Shown here piece after piece: positions 1-6,978 of a stretch of 13,653 nt of DNA (its first letter is position 1; each line of letters begins with the position of its first letter). Made by a program: the position numbers and the translations under genes. This DNA is from Jimgerdemannia flammicorona (Eukaryota; Mucoromycota; Endogonomycetes; Endogonales; Endogonaceae): NCBI GenBank assembly GCA_003990745.1, contig RBNI01004660.1, forward strand, positions 1 to 13,653. Reading direction: 5' to 3'. A model generated the notes under the pieces. That model made no database searches. It had not been told where the DNA came from and worked only from the letters and a program-made list of their open reading frames with translations.

Positions 1-651
1 CTATATAAATACAGTGATTCCACCCCCTATCTGATCCCCCTAGGGGGCCTCCCCCCCCTACCCCTTCCTGATGAAAGACCACTTTGTCTAACACCATCGC
101 CACCCTTCCACCATTCTGCTTACAGATCTTTATCACCAGACTGCGATGTTAGCCCCCCTGAGGACCCCAACCTGCCCACCATCCAGTCAGCAGATCTCCC
201 AACAGCTTCTCTCATCTTAACACCTTCTCCCGCAGCCCCAACCACTGCCTCTCCTCAAAAACAAAAAGCCAATGACCCACCATTCTCACCCATATTACTA
301 GTACCCACCCTATAGTGAGCCAACTATCACCCACCCCACTCACAAGCTGAGATCTCAAGTCCTCCCAGTGACCCCCCTCTCCCACCAGCCTACACCCCAC
401 ACCCAGTCTATCCCCTATTGCAGCCCAAAATTCCCCCAAAACCTCACACTCTCCCAGCCAATGTTCTGGCATCTGTACATAACCCCCAGCTTGCCCAACA
501 TCGTAACACTCCTTACAGTCAAATTGTCTACCATCCACCAAATGCCCCATATGGAAATTCAGCATGACATTTCTCTGCAACATTCTCCACCATACCACCC
601 AGTCTTCCAGAATATCCAGAACCTCCAGAAAACCCTTCCAGAACTACATAA
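1..651 (+). pseudogene. Proline-rich broken reading frame, unknown function
   Basis: The frame starting at base 1 is open at the window edge and runs to a TAA at 649. It has only three internal stops: TAG at 313, TGA at 316 and TGA at 565. The product is rich in Pro, Ser, Thr and Leu, and the DNA is strongly C-rich. It contains a PPAY motif (382-393) and an LPEY motif (604-615), which match the PPxY/LPxY pattern bound by WW domains of Nedd4/Rsp5-type ubiquitin ligases. It lies just upstream of, and partly overlaps, the gag relic in another frame. It could be a gag N-terminal extension, a separate ORF of the element, or a low-complexity frame that stays open by composition. The long open frame on the opposite strand (598-212) is Gly/Trp-rich and probably its shadow. 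I do not recognise the protein. Confidence 0.35.
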
Positions 652-2690
652 TGATTACTCTAAAAAGCAACCCTCTTACAACTTAGTAGCAGTAGTTTAC
701 AATCCAATTCCACTTCAAGATACTTCCTCACTCAGCTACAAAACCCCTCTGTGAATTTCTACAAGTTGGTATAAAGCCCAACCTCTGAACTGGAATTTAT
801 CCTGAACCATCTGACAATCTAGAGAGAATTGAATCTGACATATAAGAATAATTTGACCTCCATACCTGCAACAAGTGGGACAAACTTCATTCGAAGAAAG
901 AAATACTCCAGTTAAATCAGCAAATAGGCAAAACTCTATTCACTGAACTCCTTGCTCTACATTTAGCAAGTCAAAATGAAGAAGGTCTTATAGAAGTCTT
1001 CTTTACTCTTCTTAACAAGAGTTTTACCAGCTCTACAAATCCGAGTGATCTAGGATAACCAGCAGCAGTCTTTCTAGCCTTAGTCCCTTACAAAGCCCAA
1101 GTCTCTATAGTCAAGTGGCTCAACTCTACTGACTTTCACTATACTAGGACCAAGACTGTATTATACTACCAATTCTAGAACAGTAAGGCCCACTATATTC
1201 TTAAAGAAGAAGTAAGAGAAACTCTTCATCAACTATCTGACCCTGAACCAGAAGCAGGTCCAGCTATAGCCCTACCTGAACCTGAAACCAATACCAAACC
1301 AGAACTTGACTTTGAATTAAGTCTATCTGAAATCAGATATATAACTAATTCTGTCTACTTTGATACTGAGCAAACCCAACTACATGGGGACCAAACTGAA
1401 GAGAAGGAGGAGTATCTTAGTGAATTCAATCCCAGATATACTACCAAAGGAGATGTACCTCCATTAGAATAAAATATACTTATATAGTAATAGACAGCTA
1501 TCTATCAAGCCCTTACTCCAGACCCATAACTATTACTCTAGCAACTTACACAGACTCAAAAAACTCCATCACACTCTGCACCAGTACCTCAAGTAGTACC
1601 AGTAACACCACTACCAGTAGTCCAACCACCTCTAGTAAACAACATGGCAAACCAACAGATTCTAGACCTCATAGCCCAGATAGTGATAATGGCAGCAACC
1701 ATTACTGCCTTAGCTAAACAGACCCAACCAACCAAAAATCTAAGCCTACCTATCTTCAATGGTACTGCACAAGAAGTCCAAAGCTTTATTAGTATAGTTA
1801 ATACCAACTTTGAAGCCAATCAATGGACAAATGAGTGAGTTGCTGACTGCCTTCTGACAAACAATCAAGATCACACTCTGAAACAACTCTTTGCTACTAC
1901 TACAGCTTATGTCTGCTGAGTTGTTACATTCTTCCAAGGACCTGCTGAAGAATGGTGCCAAACCTTTCCTGAAAAACCCCTCACTTGGGACACCCAACCT
2001 GCAGTAGTTGCTCAAAATGCAGCAAATAATGCCCCAGGATATAAAGCCCATCCTACAGCCCCTGGACTCAAACAACTCATGATTGCTCAATACTACAGTG
2101 AAACTATGATTGCTGAATCTTGAGTAAAACTCTGCAACCTCAAATTTGATATATATGGCAAAGAAGAATTCAAAACCTTCTGTACAAAACTTGAGTTACT
2201 TCTGAACACTGTTGGTCTAGGATACATTGCCAATGATAAAGTATGAAATAGTACAAGAGCAGACCATCTATTTGATACCTTGCCTGAATGGCTTACTAGA
2301 AAAATCCAAGAAGGCTGCCCAGTTGGTTGTGATCACCAACAATAGTGCCTGGCAAGAATCAAGACTATGGTCAAGTAAATCTTAACAGCTGGACTAATTC
2401 TGCCCCAAAGACAATTTAACAACAAGGAAAAGACTTGGACTAAGAAAGAAGAACTCAAGCATGAAGTATCCCGAGCTCCCTCCACATCCACTTCATGGAC
2501 CCAGAAATCATGAACCCACCCAGCCAAGTACCTTCAAGAAATTCACTGAAGGCGAAAGGAATGAACTTCAAAGAAGCAGAGCATGCTTTTATTGCTGAAA
2601 AATGGGACACATGACCAGTGCCTACCCCAATTGAAAACCCCAAACAGCAATATGAGCAATAGTTACCACTCCGCACCACATCAACAACCT
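600..2690 (+). pseudogene. gag relic of family A (copy A1)
   Basis: The frame in phase with base 600 reads from about 600 to about 2460 as one protein-like sequence with roughly 20 stops (for example 684, 687, 693, 786, 1836, 2340), mostly where CAA, CAG or CGA would fit. It includes an acidic/proline-rich linker (about 1200-1640), then the stretch starting ATGGCAAACC at 1644. A capsid-like part follows, with the short motif LSLPIFNGT (about 1740) and a Trp-containing part near 1950, as in gypsy gag. Between about 2440 and 2480 the frame shifts by one. The new frame carries a damaged CCHC zinc knuckle at 2584-2625, CFYC-x4-H-x4-Y, in which the last Cys is now Tyr and an Arg-type codon is TGA. 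The gag start cannot be fixed; homology with the inverted copy suggests it lies upstream of 600. Confidence 0.7.
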
Positions 2691-2725
2691 AACCACCAGA
2701 ACACTAGACTTTGTTAAGTTAAGAC

Positions 2726-3020
2726 AAACTGCTAAGGCCCCAACTAAAGAAAGTCAAAAAGCAGCTGGATATGATCTGTATGCAGCTGAAGAAGCTACAG
2801 TTTCCAATCGAGAAGTCAAGCAAGTCTATACAGGAATCAGTATCCAAATCCCTAAAGGACATGTTGGAAGAATATGTTGTCATAGCAGCCTAGCATTAAA
2901 AGGACTCTCAGTAGAGAGAGGAGTCATTGACAAAGATTATACAGGTAAAATTATTGTCCTCATCCAAAACCATAGTTGGATACTCTTCAAGATTCCTATT
3001 GGTTTCTGCATTGCCCAGAT
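2726..3020 (+). pseudogene. dUTPase domain of family A, truncated (copy A1)
   Basis: dUTPase splits dUTP to dUMP and pyrophosphate and so keeps uracil out of new DNA. In the same frame as the zinc knuckle this stretch reads through four of the five trimeric dUTPase motifs: motif 1 AGYDLYA (about 2764-2784), motif 2 in the form HSSLALKG, motif 3 GVIDKDYTG, and motif 4 in the form GFCIAQI, whose usual GDR is replaced. Motif 5 is lost because the sequence breaks at 3020. This part has no internal stop, unlike the gag before it. The order zinc knuckle then dUTPase is the same as in the other two elements of the window, so the domain belongs to the retroelement and is not a captured host gene. Confidence 0.85.
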
Positions 3021-3227
3021 TGTAAGAGGGTTGCTTTTTAGGGTAACCGTTATGTAGTTCTGAAAGAGTTTTCTGGAAGTTCTAGATATTCTGGAAGACC
3101 GTTTTCTTATGGTCAAGATCAATTTCGTATGGAGTACATCCTCTACGCTTATTGATTTCAAGATTGGGTTGACATCTCAACCAAAGTCCCTTCAATGGAC
3201 TAGTTCTGGATATTCAGGATTATCCAT
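3021..3227 (-). pseudogene. Start of a second family A gag, inverted
   Basis: The minus strand from 3100 to 3021 matches bases 601-680 of copy A1 at about 91% (7 differences in 80, all transitions). Upstream of the match the minus strand has a candidate start ATG at 3227-3225 beginning MDNPEYPEL, in the same frame as the matched part, with two TGA codons on the way. The match ends at 3021, where antisense dUTPase of A1 begins. Only the first 70 or so codons of gag remain. The part from 3227 to 3101 resembles A1 475-600 only weakly, so the start codon is a proposal. Confidence 0.6.
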
Positions 3228-3502
3228 ATTTCAGGAAGTTCAAGAAACTAAGGCCAGCTTAGTTGAATTGACATATCGCTGCAGACAATACCCAATTAAG
3301 AAATTTTGTGATGGGGTTAGGAGTAGGACCTAACAGGGGCAGGTTTACTTAAGAGTGGTTTGTGGGGTATTTAAATGGATTTATTCTCTATTCATGATAT
3401 TGCTATACTAGGAGTAGTTGTGTAAAGGGATATTGTAGAGAAGTGCTCAGGAGTTGTGTTCGGATTGTTCAGATCTGAGATTCTGAGGTCTGGGGGAGGG
3501 GG

Positions 3503-3510
3503 TATTTATA
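3503..3510 (-). promoter_or_regulatory. TATA box of the LTR-like region
   Basis: The minus strand reads TATAAATA here, the same octamer as in the family B LTR, followed by a C-rich stretch. It lies about 276 bases upstream of the proposed gag start at 3227, a usual distance for an LTR promoter. It is a motif match only. Confidence 0.4.
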
Positions 3511-3563
3511 CTAGTGAGGGGCTATCTGGACTATACTAAATATGGGTGTAGCACTAAGTGCTT

Positions 3564-3666
3564 TGCTGAGTTGGAATGCAGTCATGTAGTACAAGTGTGA
3601 TCTGACATGTCAAGAGATTGTCTGACTGCTGAGTCAGTTCACAGTTATGTTGTACAAGGCTATTCT
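3564..3666. repeat. Imperfect tandem repeat, period 63, TGCTGAGT core
   Basis: Copies at about 3564-3603 and 3627-3666 both begin TGCTGAGT and share a block of the type AGTyATGTwGTACAAG. The second copy contains TGAGTCA (3630-3636), the reverse complement of TGACTCA, inside a near palindrome CTGACTGCTGAGTCAG. The position just upstream of the TATA box suggests enhancer repeats of a U3 region. Confidence 0.45.
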
Positions 3667-3698
3667 AACTATACTATGACTGCTAAGCTATTTATGGT

Positions 3699-4796
3699 TT
3701 AGGCACTGTCTGGATAGTCTTCGATGACATCACCATCGATTGCTTCATCTCTGATGAAGTAGTCATCTAGGAAAAGTGGTTCGCGGATTACTTCTCCTTG
3801 TTCACTGAGATAATAATACATTGGAACTTCATCTCCATCCCACAGAATAGCATCATCTGTCTCGTATGCTGGATAAGGTGTTGGGGGGCGAAGAAGTGGT
3901 GCATCATCTTTGTTTATATCAGATTCGCTGTCTGTGTACCTTCTGTAGGTTACAGCACTATGAGTTGCAGGATTATAGTATGCTGGCAGCTGTGATTCAT
4001 GTCGTTCATACTCGGGTGGTGGAGTGGTTGGTTCGATCTCGAGGGTTGTCTGAAGGTACAGGTTGTGTTCTCTGGTTTCTTCATTGTAGTTGAAGTAATC
4101 GGGAGTGAATGCAGATTGGTATTTGTACCAGTGGTCATTGTCCCAATAAGTCTCGTATGTGGTTATGAACTGTTGTAAGTTCATTGGCAAGATTGGTAGT
4201 GTGATCAGGGTTGGTAGAGATCCTTGGATTGAGGTCATGTTGGCGTCAGAGAGATCATTGTCTTCTGCTTCATCTTCGTCGAAGTTGATTATATCATAGA
4301 TGTCCTTCATGACGTATCTAACTTGGAGCATTTGCAGGATGTAGTCATCGGGATGCGGGAAGGTTCTGTTGGTAGTCTGGATGTACTCGAGATACTTGTG
4401 GTTAAGTTCTTGTATCATATCATCAATTTGGCTGTAGGACAGAGTAGCAACCATTTTGCTGGTAGTAACTCGGAGGCAGGGAACAAAGGTGCTGTACTCA
4501 TAGAAGAGTTCTCAGAGTTTGCAGGCGATGAGCTTCTAGTGTTGAGACATCTGGGTAATGTCTGTATCATGATAGTGTTCAACCATATCTTCCAGGAGGT
4601 GGCTGATCTGGTAGTAGCTTGAGATTTGTCTGATCCGGTGGGCCTCGTTAAGCATGTTCAGGGCATTCCATCGGGCTTCCACGAAGTAGAGGGATGCGAG
4701 GCTATGGATATTCATGAGGGGTAGAGGGGGTGTGGCTCGGTTGACAATGGTATTCCAAATGTCAGCGCAGATGCGGTTGTAGATCTCGGTGGTCAT
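3699..4796 (-). pseudogene. Unknown 365-codon ORF with two stops, in LTR-like region
   Basis: The ATG at 4796 has a good context (AAACATGACC) and begins MTTEIYNRIC. The frame runs to a TAG at 3701-3699 and is broken only by TAG at 4538-4536 (codon 87) and TGA at 4514-4512 (codon 95); both could come from single C-to-T changes. The last 251 codons are intact from an internal ATG at 4454. The N-terminal half looks helical. A run of Asp/Glu follows (around codon 175-185), then a Tyr/Pro-rich part with PPEY (about codon 260) and LPAY (about codon 270), and an acidic tail. There is no zinc knuckle, no membrane segment and no polymerase motif. I do not recognise the family. It lies on the pol strand, about 250 bases inside the TGTAA end and about 470 bases before the gag start. 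It could be an LTR-borne gene, or a host gene next to the LTR. Confidence 0.6.
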
Positions 4797-4865
4797 GTTT
4801 GTGTGTTTGGAAGTTGTAGTTGTTATTTGTTTTGGTTCTCTGTTTCGACATATCTCAGGGCTCGG

Positions 4866-4872
4866 TATATAT
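4866..4872 (-). promoter_or_regulatory. TATA-like box upstream of the unknown ORF
   Basis: The minus strand reads ATATATAC about 70 bases before the ATG at 4796, with an A/C-rich leader (AACAAATAACAACTACAAC) between. Together with the TGACTCA repeats 60-100 bases further upstream it looks like a complete small promoter. It is a motif match only. Confidence 0.45.
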
Positions 4873-4921
4873 GCATTTGTTCTTGATTGGTAAGATTTCG
4901 TTTGTGTGAAACCTTGTGTTC

Positions 4922-4979
4922 CATGACTTCATATTGACTCAGCTTATATGCTATGACTTCTGTTTGACTCAGCTTTATG
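4922..4979. repeat. Two 30-bp repeats, each with TGACTCA (Gcn4/AP-1-type site)
   Basis: Two imperfect direct repeats of about 29 bases start at 4922 and 4952. Each carries ATGACTTC (4923, 4953) and TTGACTCAGCTT with the exact core TGACTCA at 4935-4941 and 4965-4971, 30 bases apart. TGACTCA is the consensus of the fungal amino-acid-control activator (Gcn4/CPC1) and of other bZIP proteins. They sit upstream of the TATA-like box at 4866 on the minus strand, so they may drive the unknown ORF or the element. Binding is inferred. Confidence 0.5.
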
Positions 4980-5053
4980 ATTGCACAGGTGATTTCCAGA
5001 TTTGTTCAGAGGTCACGTGTAATTTCTGTGGCTTGGAGGTTGTGCACTTACAA

Positions 5054-5066
5054 CTCTCCCCTTCTT
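5054..5066 (-). promoter_or_regulatory. Polypurine tract of copy A2
   Basis: The minus strand reads AAGAAGGGGAGAG, then T, then TGTAAG, the start of the LTR. This purine run resists RNase H and primes plus-strand cDNA. It fixes the internal/LTR border at 5053/5052. Confidence 0.75.
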
Positions 5067-5487
5067 AGCTTTCGACATCCTCGTCGGGGCCTTCTAATTT
5101 TGTTCTAGTGTTGTTACACCATTTAGGAGGTCAAAAGTCTGATAAAGTCCATTTTTTCAGAAAGTGGCATGCTCATAGTACAGTTGCCTAATGTGTTGGA
5201 TTCACACGTTAAAGGGTCATGTGTTCAATGCCGTACACCAGAAGTAATTCTAACATCATTCACTGTTGGAGAATTTCCTCTAAGGAATCTTCTTAAATGT
5301 CTATGCCTCATTTCCCACCAGTGGTATGAGGAGAATAGGCTTGCTTTCAGTTTTGCTATTTTTTTCCAGAGAGTCGGTATTCTTTTGTTCTGTCTTGCTG
5401 AGTTCTTGATTAGGTTCATGATAATTATAGTGTTCAGAAGGGTAATATATATTGTATACTGATAGATGCAGAAGTATTCAGAGTTCA
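5067..5487 (-). other. Tail between chromodomain and polypurine tract
   Basis: After the chromodomain the pol frame quickly meets many stops. A shifted minus frame is open from about 5500 to 5225 (it contains a stretch beginning MNLIKNSARQ at 5419) and continues with four stops to TAA at the LTR border, ending in a basic run like RRPRRGCRKLRRGEL. This could be a C-terminal pol tail after a one-base indel, or chance. A tRNA-like sequence lies inside on the other strand, so part of this tail may be inserted DNA. Confidence 0.3.
5169..5242 (+). other. tRNA-Val(CAC)-like stretch, decayed; possible SINE head
   Basis: An A-box TAGTACAGTTG (5176-5186) fits TRGYNNARNNG, and a B-box GTTCAATGC (5223-5231) fits GWTCRANNC. 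The spacing from T8 to T33 is that of a normal tRNA, and the anticodon loop TTCACAC (5201-5207) is that of tRNA-Val with anticodon CAC. The D stem pairs with wobbles and one C-A mismatch. The anticodon stem is weak, the T arm has an extra base, and the acceptor stem does not pair. It is therefore not a working tRNA. It may be a mutated tRNA pseudogene or the head of a tRNA-derived SINE inserted in the pol tail. Confidence 0.35.
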
Positions 5488-6978
5488 GTTGTTCAGGGAA
5501 TCATATTCCTGAACTAAGTTGGTAGCATTCTGGAGATTGGTCTTGGGTTCCTATATTGCATCATGGATCGGATAACCTTTCCATTTGATGAGGTACTCAG
5601 GGTGGTTCTTGTGGCCATGTCTGTTGAGGATTTGTTCAACTTCGTATTCTTCCTGGTCATTAATAATGACAGGTGCAGGTGGTTTTGTAGTTTGGTTCGG
5701 GAATAGTTCATTGTCATTGTCATTGTATCGCTTGAGACGTTGGACATTGAAGACTGGGTGAATCTTAATAGTGTCTAGTAGTACCAATTTGTAGGAGGTC
5801 GGAGAGATTTGTGAAATGACTTCAAATGGTCCAATGAACTTACTATTCAGCTTTGTAGATGGTCTGTGCTTGAGGTTATCAACTCGGTATTCTCGGATGT
5901 CTAGTAGAACTTTTTCTCCAATATCGAAGGTTTCTTCTCGGCGATGTTGGTTAACATACTGTGACTGTTGCTCTTGAGCTTGTGATAAGTTCTCAATTGT
6001 GATCTGGCTTAGATTACGCATTCAGAGTAAGAATTCTTCAACAGCTTCAACTATAGAGGGTTCTTCAGTGGTTCGGATGAGTATCAGAGGAGTGTTTGGG
6101 TTTTGTCCAGTGTTGGCAAAGAATGGAGTCATTCCAAGAGAGGCTTGCTTGCTATTGTTATAGGCAAACTTGACTGCAGTAAGGTGTTCATGCCAATCAT
6201 CTTGTCTGTAGGAAACATAGTTTCTTAGCATTTGTTCTAGAGTTCAGTTCATTCTTTCAGTTTGGCCATCAGTTTCGGGGTGAAAGGCTGTGGATAGTGC
6301 AAGTTTCATTCTAAGGTGCATATGGAGGGCTTTCCAAAAATGGCTGGTGAATTTCGGGTCTCGGTCACTAACAATGATCTTAGGAAGACTATGATAGTAG
6401 AAGATATTGTCGAACAAGAGCATAGCTATGTCTGGTGCTGTTGCAGTGGTGGTGGTTGGTACAAAGTGAGCTTGTTTGCTGAGGTAGTCCACAAAGACAA
6501 CAATTGTATCTTTTCCATTCTTAGTTCGGGGTAGTTGTACAATGAAGTCCATAGAGACTTGTTCCCAATTAGTGGATGGTACTGGAATTGGGTGGAGTAG
6601 GCCAGGTTTTGCTAGTGTTGAGGACTTGTTCCATTGGCAGGCATCACAGGAAGTGATGTAGGTCTTGAGTTGATCTGCCATTCGGGGCCAGTAGAAGTTT
6701 CGGGAGATAACTTCATAGCACTTATCAAATCCTAAATGTCCGGCTATAGGGGCATCATGAAATTCAAATAGGATAGTCCTTCAGAGGTCTCGGTTGTTTG
6801 GAACATACAATCTGTCCTTGTAGTAGATAGTATTGTCCTTGAGTTGGTATTGATTATACCGGGTATGCTTGTCAGTATCATCACTGTTCAGGATTTCTCA
6901 GAGTGCTTGAGCTTCTTTATCGTTAGCACATGCTGTGATAATTTGTTCTATGATGGAGTTTGTAACCAGGGTGAGAGT
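5488..6978 (-). pseudogene. Integrase with chromodomain of family A (copy A2)
   Basis: Integrase joins the cDNA ends to host DNA in the nucleus. In order on the minus strand: the HHCC zinc-binding part (HDAPIAGH near 6768, CDAC near 6640); the DDE core with Asp in MDFIVQLP (about 6550), Asp in VSDRDPKF (about 6365) and Glu in HPETDGQTER (about 6280); a C-terminal part with GPFEVI and HPVFNVQRLKRY; and a chromodomain at about 5655-5500 (EEYEVEQIL, then YLIKWKGYP). The chromodomain, which binds modified histone H3 in relatives, places it among the chromoviruses. The three catalytic acids are kept. Breaks are stops only: at the start (after 6979), within the zinc-binding part, 6243-6241, after 6022, and a TAG inside the chromodomain where Trp is usual. 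Confidence 0.9.

Larger units (their letters stand above)
600..3020 (+). mobile_element. Family A Ty3/gypsy relic, copy A1 (gag plus dUTPase part)
   Basis: A + strand fragment of a gypsy element holding gag, a zinc knuckle and most of a dUTPase domain. It stops at 3020, where the sequence passes straight into an inverted gag start. Protease, RT and integrase are missing. Its dUTPase matches that of the minus-strand copy A2 (9531-9225) at about 88% by hand alignment, and nearly all differences are transitions. CpG is very rare from about 700 to 3000. Stops are frequent and typically TAA/TAG at Gln-like places. No LTR could be set upstream: the region 1-600 does not match the LTR-like region found at 3228-5052. 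Confidence 0.8.
3228..3698 (-). other. Non-coding stretch between unknown ORF and gag start
   Basis: There is no convincing gene on either strand; the short + strand frame at 3109-3333 is not supported by composition or homology. On the minus strand it holds a tandem repeat with TGAGT cores, then a TATAAATA box, then a C-rich run, and ends in the proposed gag start. This would fit U3, R/U5 and leader of an LTR element. Confidence 0.4.
3421..5052 (-). repeat. Candidate long LTR of family A (3' limit uncertain)
   Basis: The 5' end is well supported: directly after the polypurine tract the minus strand begins TGTAAGTGCAC at 5052, and TGTAA is also the terminal sequence of the family B LTR. The other end is not settled. 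TTACA at 3425-3421 would give matching TGTAA/TTACA ends and a length of about 1.63 kb, but no TGG-type primer-binding site follows. TCACA near 3307 is an alternative. If the LTR instead ends before 4796, the ORF at 4796-3699 is flanking DNA. CpG is much more common here (about 3700-5100) than in copy A1. Confidence 0.4.

Noticed and set aside
1..10. TATA box TATAAATA at the window start
   Set aside because: The bases also read as part of the proline-rich frame and no LTR or gag leader structure follows at a fitting distance.
212..598. Minus-strand open frame of 128 codons
   Set aside because: Gly/Trp/Val-rich complement of the proline-rich + frame, with no motif; treated as its shadow.
368..754. 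+ strand open frame of 128 codons
   Set aside because: Starts from GTG, overlaps two better frames (the Pro-rich frame before 650, the gag frame after 650), and the part around 600-700 is not clearly better than these.
2937..3161. Single minus-strand gene of 74 codons
   Set aside because: It is a chimera: the first half is the inverted gag start, the second half is the antisense of the A1 dUTPase across the junction at 3020/3021.
5169..5242. A working tRNA gene
   Set aside because: The acceptor stem does not pair, the T arm has an extra base and the anticodon stem is mostly wobble pairs.
5225..5419. Free-standing 64-codon minus-strand gene
   Set aside because: No family recognised. It is part of a longer tail frame and overlaps the tRNA-like stretch, so it is described as tail and not as a gene.
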